From Oryza sativa Japonica Group (Eukaryota; Streptophyta; Magnoliopsida; Poales; Poaceae): a stretch of 64,000 nt of DNA. Numbering within the stretch: position 1 is the stretch's first letter; every line of letters starts with the position of its first letter. The DNA lies in contig NC_089046.1 of assembly GCF_034140825.1 (NCBI RefSeq), positions 3,545,001-3,609,000 of the forward strand, read 5' to 3'. The position numbers were made by a program, and so were the translations under genes. Shown here in pieces: positions 35,029 to 55,233 of the stretch. The notes beneath the pieces were generated by a model. The model was not told the origin of the DNA, did no database searches, and worked only from the letters and a program-made list of their open reading frames with translations.

Positions 35029-36326
35029 ATGTTTTGTCAAGCTCCCGCTTGGGAAAAGCTTGGTTTTTTTGTTACGTGTTTTGACCTGGAACAACATTTG
35101 ACACATGTCTTTTGATCTCATTGTCTGTTTTTCAAGCCCAATAAGAATTTGGGTCGAGCATTGTTTTAGGATCGACCATATACAGTACCTCTCTTTGCAT
35201 TACAATGAAGAGCAGTTAATTTGGGTCACTTTTTACATCTTTACTGAAGTAGAAACGCGTCCTCTGTCTGTGACAGTTTTTTTGTTCTCCAGATTGTTTG
35301 CCGCTTTTTACTTGCCTGATACCTGTGATAGTAGTACTAGATGTAGATGGTTGTACTGGGCGAAATTCAGCGAGGCTAGGAGTTTTGGAGGATTTTGGTT
35401 GAACTAGTTTCTGCGAGAATTCAATAAAATTTCTGAATTATGATGGAGCCACGGAGAACAAGCAATCTGAAAGAAGATACGCAGGTACTGCGAGTGTAGT
35501 GCAGCCAGAAGCAAGTTATCCGTAGCTTGTGAAAGCACAGTTGGCTTCTTCTACCCAAAATATAAGAACCTATTAACCAAAATATAAGAACCTATTAACG
35601 AATGAGATATTTTCTAGTACTAAGTATATTTTCTAGTACTAAGTCCATATTCGTAGTACTAGGAAATGCCCCATCCGATTTAAGTTCAAATTCGTAGTAT
35701 TAGGAAATGTCCTATCCGGTTCTAGGTTATTGTACTTAAGAACAGATGGAGTAGGAAACTAGGTTATTGTACTTAAGAACGGATGGAGTAGGAAACAACG
35801 GTGTACTCACACAGAGCTGATTGTCTGAACAATCTTCCAGAGGTCATCAAACTGCTGATCAGATCAGAAAAAAAGATTGAAATTTTGGATCTCAATACCA
35901 TTTTTACCTGTCTTGAACGGATTGCAACAATATGCATTCAGAACTTTAGACATGCATACATACTGCATTGGAAATGCGTGGAACAAAAACCCATACCTGC
36001 CTTATGGGAACTATAAGAAATATGTTGTACATTAGCAACAAAGTGAATTTCCAATACAAACATAAGATCATCAATATTATCCATGATAAATAAAAATACA
36101 GGGCTGGTATAAGCAACATACAATCTCCGCTTGTTCAGAACCTAAAATTTGTTTACAGTTGTACCACATGGTATGCTCTCTACAACTAATGCTACTAAGG
36201 AAATTTCACAGCATCGCGACAGAACAAACAACAGATGACATATCAGTAACTAAAATCATGTGTTCTGATATGTCCAGCTGATGAGGCATGCAAAACTTCA
36301 GGAGATCAGAACCCTCTACTTCAAAG
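35029..36326. other. Spacer between gamma-CA and CPK28 3' ends
   Basis: Begins with the gamma-CA 3' untranslated region and ends with that of the minus-strand CPK28. In between lies a Stowaway-related segment broken up by short tandem duplications (about 35560-35800). No gene is visible. Confidence 0.45.
35560..35800. repeat. Stowaway-derived segment with stacked short tandem duplications
   Basis: Three independent direct duplications lie within 240 bp: AAAATATAAGAACCTATTAAC twice at about 35559-35600, TATTTTCTAGTACTAAGT twice at about 35609-35643, and a 37-bp unit starting AGGTTATTGTACTTAAGAAC twice at about 35724-35797. The background sequence resembles the MITE at 12108-12214. Confidence 0.7.
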
Positions 36327-40904
<4,578 letters not shown>

Positions 40905-40924
40905 TTTCCGATCAAAAATTTCGA

Positions 40925-40928
<4 letters not shown>

Positions 40929-40974
<46 letters not shown>

Positions 40975-40983
40975 TCTCTCTCG
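40929..40983. repeat. (CT)n/(GA)n microsatellite in the CPK28 leader
   Basis: A CT-dinucleotide run with one interruption, lying 25-80 bp upstream of the CPK28 start codon on the minus strand, where it reads (GA)n. GA-rich leaders are common in plant 5' untranslated regions. In frame it would encode Glu-Arg repeats. Confidence 0.85.
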
Positions 40984-40999
40984 CCTCCTATAGGGATTT

Positions 41000-42266
41000 G
41001 GATTGAACAACACACACCAACGCAAAAAAATTAAAAATAAAAAAGGGAAAGAAAAGATTGGATCTTGGATCAAGGGCTCTCGGGTAGGGCGATTCTTGGG
41101 CGATTTGGGGGGTAAAAATAGGAGCTTTAGGGGAGGTTTATGGAGGCAAAAGGGAAGGAAGAAATGTGAAGCAATGGGAGGGATTGATTGATTGATTGAT
41201 TGCTCTCTTTTTTTTCTCTCCCCTTTCTTGGGTGGATTCTTTGCGAGGGGATTTTCCAGGTGAGGTCACAAGCAAATATTAGATTTTTGCTCCATGTGAG
41301 GATGGATTGGGGATCAAAAGAACCGGCTTTTGATGATTAATTTTGGCTCTCTTTTGCAAATTGGAATGGAATTTTGGATTGTTAGGGCATGTGGGGGGAG
41401 CATGCTGATGAGTGATGATTATCTATCTTTTTCTTGGGCAGAGGAGAGGGGAGGAAGAAGACAACCGTGGTCGGAAACTTCCCCTCCAAATTACTCTCAC
41501 GGTATTTTTAATTATTTTTTTAGTATTCTTTTTTCTCACGGTTTTTTTTCCTAAACGGTTTGTCATTTATTTCTATTGTTCATTTATTTTATGTTCTTCT
41601 CCTTCTTGGCTTATTAAATGTTCTCAGATATTGATAGATTTTATTAATTATTATGCATACTTAAATTTCTTTTTAACTTTATGCATTTTATTTTGTTCCG
41701 GGGAAATGCCTTACTTGGAGTGGATAGTAAAGTCTAATGATGATCATTACGAAATGAATAATGATTTTCAATTGGTGATTAGTGTGTTCGCACAAACGGT
41801 TTGTAATTTATTGTTTTTTAATTATTTTTGTCCTCCTCCTTTTTGGCTTAAATGTTCTTAGAGATATCGATAAATTTCATAAATTATTATGCATACCTTT
41901 TTTACTTTATGGATTTTGTTCTGAGGGAATACCTTACTTGAAGTGGAGAATTTTTTGTACGAAAGTATAATGATGATCACTAGGAAATGAATAATTAATT
42001 GGTGATTAGTGGGGTCGCATAACCCATATGACAAATTAAGCTCTCCGGCCATCATGCCATCGTTCCAAGTTTATGGTTTAATTAATCAAGTTCAATTCAT
42101 TGTACCTTTTGACATTGTCCTTCTCACATAGTACTACGTATTATATAAGCATAGTTTTTTCTTTTCTTTTTTAATAAACACGCACATGCCTCGAAAATTG
42201 CTAGATCCACGTGATCGTGCGGACTTGTTCTGGTTAGAACTGGTTCAATCATTCAAGATATTTTAG
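41000..42266. other. Upstream region of CPK28 and gene-free DNA with a tandem duplication
   Basis: The first 300 bases are probably CPK28 leader and core promoter (minus strand). The rest has no gene. A 230-240-bp direct duplication at 41553-42019 is listed separately. Confidence 0.45.
41553..42019. repeat. Direct tandem duplication, two units of about 240 and 227 bp
   Basis: Unit 1 (41553-41792) and unit 2 (41793-42019) both start AAACGGTTTGT and run through ATTATTATGCATAC, CCTTACTTG(G/A)AGTGGA and AATGATGATCA to GGTGATTAGTG. Several small indels separate them, so the duplication is not recent. The units contain no coding signal. Confidence 0.8.
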
Positions 42267-42612
42267 GCCTGACAGATCCCTGGCAAAATTTTACGCCCTG
42301 TCACGTGACTCACATCGAATGTTTAGAAACATGTATAGAGTATTAAATATAGACGAAAAGATAACTAATTACCAAAATTGTGTGTAAATTGCGAGACGAA
42401 TCTTTTAACCCTAATTATGCTATAATTTGACAATGTGGTGCTACAGTAAATATTTGCTAATGACAGATTAATTAGACTTAATAAATTCGTCTCGCGGTTT
42501 GCACGCGGATTCTGTAATTTGTTTTATTATTAGACTATGTTTAATACTTCAAATGTGTGTCTGTATATCCGATATGACACGCCAAAATTTTACATCCCTA
42601 GATCTAAACGCA
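42267..42612. mobile_element. Foldback MITE of uncertain superfamily
   Basis: The left arm GATCCCTGGCAAAATTTTACG pairs with the right arm GCCAAAATTTTACATCCCTAG read on the other strand. The next internal blocks (AATGTTTAGAAACATGTATA and TATTAGACTATGTTTAATAC) also pair. The inner sequence has GCGAGACGAATCTTTTAACC and its partner AATAAATTCGTCTCGCGG. Ends and duplication are not certain. Confidence 0.65.
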
Positions 42613-42954
42613 TCCTTAATCATATGTGCATATACTCCTTTTAATGTGTCCTTTTCGACGTGGATATATTTGAATGTGTATAAATTAATATCCATGGAAG
42701 TCGGAATTTTTTTCTAAGTCAACGTCACTTTTGAACAAGTGAGATGCTTTTTTTTTGTCTGGTGTGAGTAACAACTTTTTCATCACAAGACGAATTGTGA
42801 ATTTGTATATAGCTTGAATAAGAATATAGTCTCATTTCGTACAGAGGAATCAAACTAATTAAATCCAATAAAAATCTCACTTTCCAAAGAAGGCCTATAT
42901 AAATAAATTAAAATCATGTTAAGAAGTTACATCATAGGTTTAAATAACTATTTA

Positions 42955-43188
42955 CTACATCCGTTTTTAAATAGATAACGCCGTTGACTTTTTCTCACAT
43001 GTTTGACTATTCGTCTTATTCAAAAAATTTACATAATTATAATTTATTTTGTTATGAGTTGTTTGATCACTCATAGTACTTTAAGTGTGATTTATATCTT
43101 ATACATTTGCATAAAATTTTTTAATAAGACAAATGGTCAAACATGTGAGAAAAAGTCAACGGCGTCATCTTTTAAAAAACGGAGGTAG
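42955..43188. mobile_element. Stowaway-like MITE, 234 bp
   Basis: The ends CTACATCCGTTTTTAAATAG and TTTAAAAAACGGAGGTAG are flanked by TA. The arms pair over AACGCCGTTGACTTTTTCTC and GAGAAAAAGTCAACGGCGTC. Confidence 0.85.
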
Positions 43189-43329
43189 TATAAGCCTAGC
43201 TCGTATATAAAATAGGTTTACATAAGTGACAATGGTTTTCTAACTTTTTATTATTATTATTTTATCTTTGTTATCTCCCAATGCTCTTGGCTATTTGTTC
43301 CTTTTTTCCCTATTTCCATCATGGAAATG

Positions 43330-44599
<1,270 letters not shown>

Positions 44600-44600
<1 letters not shown>

Positions 44601-46370
44601 GACGATTTACATAAACAAAATTAGAGTGTCATGAAGATGTAAGCACTAATTCCGAGAACGCAACCTGTCATAACAAGCTTTACCTCTTGTCGGAGATCGA
44701 AACCGATGCAGCCCAACTCGAAAGCAAGAACTCGTCGAAAACAATGAAAGTAAAAAAGGTGGCGATGCGTCGTAAGTGTTATTGAACTGATTCTTGTTTG
44801 ATTACACTGTCTTGGGTTATATTTATACCCAAAATACATAACATGTCCTTGTCGGACACGACTCCTATATCTATTACAACTCAAGATACGATCAAGTCCC
44901 TTAGGCGGACTTTTACCGAAAATATATATAAGGAAATTACATAAAATAACCTAATTAATAGATAAAATTGCCTTCTTCGGACTCAATCCGCACATGGCAA
45001 TTCTCATGAAGCACTGAAAACAAATCCGACAATGATTCTAAGATCCCTTTACCGAAATCGGCTGTATCGGCTTCCCTGTCCAACTCGGTATCAACCGATG
45101 TACACCGTAGCCGATTCGGTTTGCAACCGATGCGCACTTTGATTCTGAGAATATCGATTTCCTCCAAATCCGCTTTGGCTTTAACTCCAAGTCCAATGTA
45201 TGATTTACCAAATTTGGTCGTTAACACATGGCCCCCAAGTCCGTTACATTTGTAATGTTGCGGATTTATTCAATCTTATCCCCGAGAGAATCTAGGGCTT
45301 CTTTTCCATTTCGACCGTTACCGCGCCTCTTTAAATAGTTACCACCGCTTTTCACGCCGTCATTTCCGTTTTCACTGCTTTAGTCACCAACCTCTCCGGC
45401 GATCCCTTTGAAACCATCGGCGAGCCCGCAGGCGACCCCCAAGTCTGGCGACAACCCTAGATCTAACGATGTCGACTTCCACCAATCCCTCAAGCGCTCC
45501 AACGACCGAGTTCCCTGAGGTAAGTCCCATCAGTTAGATCTTTCTTCTTCCTTGCTACAGATTGTCTTCCTTTCATGATCCGCTTTTTTCTTCTCTTCTC
45601 TGTTGTAGCATCTTTCCCATCAGGTCGCAGTTCCTAGTTTAGCTCTTCAGAATTAGTTTTTCTTGGGCCCAATCGGCAACACAGATCCCACTGAGCTTAT
45701 TAATGCCGAAAACAATAGAGTTCCCTTCAGACTGACAAACCCTAGTTTAGGCCACTGGACTATTGCTTTCAAATCTTGGCCATCTGCTGTCAAAACCTGG
45801 CCGGATTGGTATAAGAGGGTATCGGCTAGCAAACAAACTCATTGGGAAGAACTTGGAATAGCATAGTGCGTGGCTCTGATCCTAGCCAAAATGAATAAGG
45901 ATGAACCTATGTTATCGGCTGCAAGCTATTTCTGGTCCAACACAATGCTTTCTTATTCAACCAAGGACCGATGACACCAACCCTTTTGGACATAGTTATG
46001 ATCACTGGTTTGGACATCACACCATCGGCTAACCCAGTCAGTATGAATACCAAGAGCAAGTTCTCTTTCAAAACCAGGACTATAGGTGGCTGGACTGGCT
46101 ATATCACCATGAATATGGGTACAGGTCCTATGTCCCCCAGAGAACACATAGCTTTTCTGGTGATGTGGCTGGAAAAATTTTTGTTCTGTGGTCAAGTTGG
46201 TGGTCCTACCACCAACTGGCAACACATAGCCGAAGCCCTTGTAGACAAAAAACAATTTCCCTTAGGCAAATATCTGCTAGGATATCTTTATCAGACTTTG
46301 AACTCTGCATTGGCTAGGATTGCGACAAGTTCTGTGATCGGCACTCAAGGTCAATCCGGCCTTTAAATCC
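44600..46370. mobile_element. Broken retroelement-like fossil with plant mobile domain (PMD) coding remnants
   Basis: Plus-strand remnants at about 45660-46360 read like the plant mobile domain (aminotransferase-like) family, with GGWTGYITMNMGTGPM, REHIAFLVMWLEKFLFCG and LGKYLLGYLYQTLN. PMD genes are frequently carried by or derived from transposable elements in grasses. The DNA to the left (44600-45400) is non-coding and LTR-like in texture, with ACATGGCCCCCAAGTCCG near 45230. The unit is broken by at least two lesions and is not functional. Superfamily and true ends are uncertain; it may continue beyond the GC-rich block, near 47980-48150. Confidence 0.5.
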
Positions 46371-48799
<2,429 letters not shown>

Positions 48800-49375
48800 G
48801 GCCAATGTGGGAAAAAGTTCATCCATCAATAGCGATGAAAACACCAACCATGGAGGCAGCTGATGCATCTATAAATCTACTCCAAAATCACAGAGTTGAG
48901 CATATAGGAGCAATTAGCAAACAATGCCAGCATATAAGTCCATCTGACCAAACTATATATATTGCGTGCAAACAGGGAACCGAAGAGGTCATCTCAGATG
49001 TTCTTGGTGTGGAAGTGTTTCAGGCAAACTATTGCAGGAAACATCCTGGTGGGGAGCTTCTGTAAGTTCTTATCACAACTACTTCCTCCGTTTCACAATG
49101 ACTTACATTGTGAAACGGAGGGAGTAATTAACTAAATCAGCGTCACTAATCACTACTACTACCCCCAATTAGCTAGGCTGGCACTGGAGTTTGCAGCTCT
49201 CTGAAACCTGTGAATGATATGATGATGCAGGTTCACCCGCAGACGCCATCAACCGGGGCAGCGAGGTGGTGGCCGCCGGCATGGCGGTGAACGACTGGGC
49301 GGCGTTCTGCGGCGCCGACACGACGGCGACGGAGCTGTCCGTGGTGGCGTGGTGGAGAGCGTGTTCCGAGACATG
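48800..49375 (+). pseudogene. eIF6 (60S ribosome anti-association factor) pseudogene, C-terminal part
   Basis: The intact protein is a pentein-fold factor that keeps free 60S subunits from joining 40S. One frame reads TEEVISDVLGVEVFQ near 48980-49025, matching the eIF6 phrase ETEELIADVLGVEVF. After a spacer with a GTAAGTT donor-like site (about 49062) and a GATGCAG acceptor-like site (about 49230), a second block reads [20 protein letters not shown] and then [11 protein letters not shown]. The retained intron-like gap suggests a duplicated gene and not a retrocopy. The N-terminal half is missing, the segment between the blocks is deleted, and frames are disrupted. A tiny Stowaway hairpin sits in the intron remnant. 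Confidence 0.82.
49082..49124. mobile_element. Minimal Stowaway hairpin, 43 bp
   Basis: CTTCCTCCGTTTCACAATG and CATTGTGAAACGGAGGGAG are separated by only five bases and flanked by TA. It is a Stowaway reduced almost to its bare terminal inverted repeats. Confidence 0.8.
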
Positions 49376-50155
49376 AGCAGGTCGCTCGTCGTCAGCAGCT
49401 ACCTGTAGAGAATAGAGAGATCAAAGCCCGGTTTTTTGCTTGGGGGATTTGTGTCAGAATTCAGAATGCTTAAGCCAAAGACACATTATCGCCATATCTA
49501 ATCTCCCCTTGCTTGTATCCTGAGTAGTGACAGTATAAGTGTTCGCATGGATCGAAGCAGTTTTGATCCTGTGTCAAAGATGAATTTTGTATCTTTGCAA
49601 ATCTGGAACGATGGAAATGCCTTTTTTTTTAAGTCAAATCAAAATAGAATTTCGTATCGCTCCAGCTCAGGAAAGAATGTTGTCTTGATAAACCAGTATA
49701 TTAAACAAACTGAAGGTTGCAACATATGTCAGATCACAGTGCAGCAAGAGTATCATTTTCTCTATCAGTAAAGAAATGTTGATAGAGTACAGCACAGTGC
49801 AACGCAAACAAACATAATAAGTTCATAGGGCAAAATGGTTAAGAATGCCTAAAGAAACCTTAATATATCATTAGCTTAAGGACTAGCAAAACTGACATTT
49901 GTTTGCTAATTAACAAGTCAAGAGATAGTGACACGTCAATGAAGTAGACAAAATAGAACTAAGATTAACATTCATAAGATTCCAATCCTACTCGCCTGCT
50001 CGGTAAGGCAATAGCCGCAAAAGGTAAGCAAACACTACTAGTTCATTACATCGCTAAGGCTAATTTATTATCTCATCGTCATGTCATATATATTTTGGCA
50101 GAAGGACAACCAGCACATGTATTAGATGGGCACAAAATGAAGCTAACAGAAGAAC
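49376..50155. other. Spacer and 3' region of the PPR gene
   Basis: No gene is supported. The right-hand part is the probable 3' untranslated region of the minus-strand PPR gene. The 74-codon open frame at 49547-49771 has no known similarity. Confidence 0.4.
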
Positions 50156-53100
50156 CTAATCGAGCAATTCAGACATTGCGTTCTTCCTGTTGAATGGATC
50201 GGTAGCAGCAAGCAAAGACGCCACAGCCCTATTGGGGAAAATGTCATCAGCCTTCATCCTCTCCTTGAATCCATAAGGTGGGGTCTTTGCATTCAGATAT
50301 GCCTCAAGAAGCAGCTGATACTGTCTAATCCTCCCAGTATAACCCATCTGCCGCACCTTGCTGAACAATTTCTCTGCATTATGGACGTCTCCTTTCTTGG
50401 AATAACTATCAAGCAGCATCAAGTATGTGGTGTACATAGGCTTAATCTTGTTCTTATATGATAGCTTATGCAATATGGAATCAGCTTTCTCCACCTCTCC
50501 TGCATCCGAATAGAGCTTCACAAGTGAATCCAATGTATAGGGCCCTAGTCTGCAACCATCATCACCCATCCGCTTTGCTAGCTCCTTCCCCTTGTCAAAA
50601 AGCTTTTTGTTGGCATACACCTTCAGCATAGCATTGTAGTATTTGGACGAAAGTGTCTTCCATGTCTTGAACATATTGTCAAATATCTCCTCAGCCTTTT
50701 CAACATCCCCAAGCTTACCAAAAGCCTCTATTGCAGACATGCACTCATCTAGACGAGCATTGGCCTCACAAACCTTCCAGATCCTTTCAACATCATCATT
50801 TTTGCCAAGAAAAGCATACAGGGGTAAAACAAATTTGCAAGCAGAACGGTTTTCATTGATATCATCCCCCACCATTTGCTCCAAAATTGCCTCAGATTTC
50901 TCACGATAACCACCAAATATGTAGTGCCTTGCAATTGTGGCTTGAAACAGAAGATCTGGTTCAATTCCATCCGCTTGCATTGCCTGAATGACCTTTTCCA
51001 TATCTTCAATATCTCTAGCAGCACCCTTGGTATCTACAAGGAGCTTATAAGTGAAGAGGGAAGGCTTCACATTCTCCTTTTCCATCATTGTGAGAACATC
51101 ACCAAGCTTCTTCTTGTCCACTCTCTTGTAGAGTAGCAGAAGCTGATTGCAAGAAAATACGCTAACTGGAAATCCAAGGTCCTTCATCTTATTGAAGACT
51201 TGTTCTGCTTTTTTCACATTGGCTATAGCCACACAGTTAGCCAAAAGAGTCCTGTATACAATCTCACCCCTATGAGATGCAGGAACATTCTCAATGTACT
51301 TTTCAGCTTTGTAAATACTGTGGGTTTTAGCTACCAAATCCACGCGTGAAGCATAATCACGTTCTCCAAGATCAATTAGTTTGGATTCTTCAACATACTC
51401 CAGAAGCTGCAGAAAATGAAGTAAATATCTTCTGAGTTAGAAAACACAAAGACCGAGGTAAATAATTACAGTGAAAAAAGCTTAAGTGTTTAGATATGAG
51501 GTTGTTCACATGAAAAAAGTTTACGTAACAAGTTCCATCAAAGTAAACACCGTGTATAGCTACAAATAACCAAAGAATAGTGAGATTTTGAAAATTTACC
51601 ATGCAGCGGTACAAATGCATTCGGAAGCAAGGTGGCTTTGTTATTATCTAAGACAGTTATAGCTGCATGACTAAGATCTATTAGATAGCTACAATGGTCC
51701 ACTAAGTTACAAACAAGAATTTGTTTTGTACATAAGAGTATAGACAGTTGAACACACAATTTAGCTAGTAATTTACAAAGAAAGGTAGCATTCATTTCAT
51801 CATGTCACAAATTAGATTGCACATAAAAAGAAACAAGTATGGCTACGCTATTTCAAACATCATGTATAACCAAACATGAGTATTACAACGAAAGGTTTAA
51901 AAGCACAGATGGCACAATATGTATGTTAAGGGGTAAACATGCTTGGAATGCTTAACAGTAAAATAAAATGGTGGTCAATAAAAGCTGCAGCATAAAGAGG
52001 GAATCAAAGAAATGGAGTAATACTCAAAACGTGCATGGAATGAACAGAAAAAGACAACGCCCTTTGACAAACAAAACCAACACAAGCACTCTAACAAATT
52101 TCAGAGTCTGATACTATAGAAAAGAAGATGCAGTTTGCACACCATTCACATGATCTACAAAGTCACAATAACATTCTCATACTAAATTAAGTTTAGGATG
52201 TAACATAGAAGTACAGGGGGTGAACTGGTGATATCTCAACAACATTGTATTTTTCAATAGTCAAGGAAATTGTGTGTGCTTCTTATCTTCACCCTCTAGC
52301 TGTCTAGCATCATTCCCATAGTTGACTAAGAGTACTTCATCACTTCCTCTTTTTTAATACTCTAGGACTCGAAGAAGAAGCATATAGACATATCATTCTA
52401 AAGTGCCCCTACCTCATCTAGTGCATGCTACATTTTACAAGGCTATAACTCTTCATTTATGTGCAAAACCAAAAGCTCATTCACCATTGACATTGCAAAT
52501 ATGTTTCAGAAAGTAACATTCTTAACACATGCCAAGCTAACGAGCATAACAGTCGCTACATGTATTATCAATAATTATAAATGTACAGAAAGGACTTGCT
52601 ATCATTGAAAAAAAATAAAACACGTAAAGGCCAAGTTAAACACCTGCAAGGCTTTGATGTAGAGCTTCCGCCTCCGAAGAATAAGAAGGACATAAAAGAG
52701 CTCACTTCTATCCAATGTATTGCCATCATTAAGCCATTTTTTCAATGCTCCAGCGACATCAACCCTTGGAGATTCCAGCAAAGCCTTAAGAAGAGTGGAT
52801 TGTGACTTCTTTATCGGCTCCTCAGGTTTTGCATCAGCCTCCACTTCAGACAAGCCAATTGCATCAATGGTGTCCTCATCAGAACTCTCATCGGATGTCA
52901 AATCTAAATCCTTTTTATGAGCTTCTGGTGGAACCTCCAGATCAGAAAACCCTTCCTCCAACTCATCCTGCTTATCACCAGAACTTGCACCGGCCTGAGA
53001 AGAGAAACCCCTACTCCACATGAAACGGCCTGATGAGAATGATGGTTGGCAGACCAATGGCTTTGGTTGATGACAGCAATCCAATTTCTGACAGTCCCCC

Positions 53101-54007
53101 TCATGATGCTCTTCCACATTCTTTGCATCTGCATTTAGAATTACTTCAAGGTTTGCACAACCACGGGCACTCAAAGCTTGGTGGGCACGGACCCTAAAAC
53201 AGCAGCAAACAGTTAGCCAAGCCAAATATCAGTATTAACAACGCATGAAACATGGGATGATAGGTACAAATTATGATCGTGAACATGGATTCACATGCAA
53301 AACGAAATACAAAATATCTGCTTCATTTCACAATAACATGACCAGATGATTGAAACAAGAAGAGGTGTTGTTCCATCTTCAAACACATCTAATATCGTTC
53401 CGTACATAATGCTACGCAAAGTAATAATCATGTCTACATAGACAAACATCTAAGATGGGTACTTCTTCAAGCACATATACACACAGTAGATACACTATCA
53501 TGTCTCTCACATACATCCGACTGATATATTTCAGTCAAACCCAAGATGGTAAGACTGCAATTTGCATAGAAATTCAAGAGATTACAACAAAACAGAGTCC
53601 CAACATCAGATGAATAATACCAGCAACTCCCTACTCCCCACCTGTAAAAATAAATCACTGGCAATGATCAACTCATCCAAGACCCAATGATCAATCTTAA
53701 CAAGAAACTACGGCCTATTAACGGGGACACCACACAACTTGGCACCGGAAAATCACACAAATAAACCCCCAAGAACTAAACAAGGCATTTGGATGGATCT
53801 ACTTGTCGCCACCACGCAACAGGGACAGAAAAACGCGAGTGGGAGAAAGGCACGGATGACACGAACTAACATAAGCCACAGATTTATTACCAATCAATCA
53901 TCTGTTAACGAAATCCCACAAGAACAGTGGCAGAGGGCGGGGGAGAGAGAGGAGGCGGGGGTAGGTAGGTACCTGAGGGGGTTGCCCGCGCGGCGGAGCG
54001 CCCACAT
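50156..54007 (-). CDS. P-class pentatricopeptide repeat protein, probably mitochondrial
   Basis: RNA-binding helical-repeat protein of the P class, which in organelles stabilises, splices or otherwise processes specific transcripts. Exons on the minus strand: 53973-54007, 52644-53193, 50156-51406; 1,836 nt, 611 residues, phases consistent. The first exon encodes only MWALRRAGNPL(R), the start of a basic presequence. Residues up to about 190 are poorly structured, with an acidic stretch (DELEEGFSDLEVPPEAHKKD, SDESSDEDT), and end in a conserved ALKKWLNDGNTLDRSELFYV helix pair. The PPR array fills most of the last exon with units of about 35 residues. The layout and DYASRVDLVAKTHSIYKAEK block resemble the Arabidopsis At1g80270 (PPR596) group. 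No E, DYW or SMR tail is present. An hAT-like element starts 29 bp upstream of the start codon. Confidence 0.92.
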
Positions 54008-54035
54008 GGCGGCGGCGGCGGACGAGGAGACGATG

Positions 54036-55233
54036 CAGTGGCGGCTCTAGGATCGATTCGTTGGGTGGTCCTACTTGGCATCCCAAATTGTCACGATGTT
54101 ACAAAATCAAATCAAAATTGACAAATACGGTGGAAATATAATTCAAATATTGCAATATAGCTCAGAACATCACAAATTGATTAAAACCAACATTTAAGTT
54201 CGAAGTTACGAAAGTTACAACATAAATAATTCAAATATCTTACATTACAATAGATAGGTAGAAGATTACAATACACTACTTCTTTGTACACCAATGTACA
54301 CTTGTTTTCTAAAATGATCATCATTTGTTTGGTCCGGATAAAACCGTGGAGATCTTCCATGAGGCACATATTTTTCCATCGAAAGTTGGAACTTGGATAC
54401 TATGTTTATTGCAAAATGAAACAATAGTTTCTTCCCATCCTTCATACACTAAGTTATATTGACTACTAACTAAGTTGTTGATAAAAAAAAAATCTAAGTT
54501 TCAGTTTTCAATCACATTTTTTTCATCCACATTTTTCAATTCATCGATGACCGATCTATTAAAAGTAAATACTAAAGAGTAAAGACTAAAATGAGTAACT
54601 CACCTATGAGGAGCTGTTTAGGGCTTGAGGCATAGACTCGTCGTCGTCGTCGAGCTCGAGCAGGACTGCAGGAGGGAGAGGGACCCGACGCCGCCGATGG
54701 GCGACGGCCGGCGCTGTGGGCCTGTGGCGCAGAGCGAGAGCCGAGAGGAGGCGAGGAGCGCAGCGGAGGGAGAGGCGGCGCGTGCACGGGGCTTTGAGCC
54801 CTCTCCTCTGCCGGCTAACCCTAACCTGGCTCTGATGCTTGTGGGCTTTTTTTCGTTTGGGCCTTCGCGATCCAGGGTGGTCAAAGGTTGGACCACCCGG
54901 ACTGTATGCGAATTTTTTTCATTTTTAAATTTTCATTTTTTAATATTTACAAAAATATTATACCATCTAAAATATTTACAGAAATAGCCCCTGGGGCGGC
55001 AAGGTGTGTGCATTTTGCACTGAGGTGCCTTGCCGCCCTCTACAAGGACTGCAAGGGGGCAAATGTAATTTTTATCCTGCCAAAAATGCATTTTTCTAGT
55101 GTCTTTTTCATCTTGTCCGTCCCTCACGTCACCTACTTTTGTAAATACTTTCACCGGTACAATATTTCTGTAAATATTAAAAAATAAAAATTTAAAAATG
55201 AAAAAATTCGACTGTATGCTGGAGCCGCCCCGG
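54036..55233. mobile_element. hAT-like element at the PPR gene 5' end, with nested insertion
   Basis: The left end AGTGGCGGCTCTAGGATCG, followed by GGGTGGTCC, pairs with the right end GGACCACCCGG...GCTGGAGCCGCCCC once the nested element at 54909-55210 is removed. Flanking octamers GACGATGC and GGGGATGC agree at six of eight positions. A GC-rich block at 54640-54830 may be a captured exon fragment, but it has no recognisable domain. CAGGGGCGGA-type ends indicate the Tip100 branch of hAT. Confidence 0.6.
54909..55210. mobile_element. Foldback element with 8-bp duplication, nested in the hAT-like element
   Basis: The 60-bp inverted arms start CGAATTTTTTTCATTTTTAA on the left and end TTAAAAATGAAAAAATTCG on the right. 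The duplication ACTGTATG is identical at 54901-54908 and 55211-55218. The centre contains a second inverted pair (GGGGCGGCAAGG and CCTTGCCGCCC). It is non-coding. Length and 8-bp duplication allow hAT or MULE origin. Confidence 0.85.
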
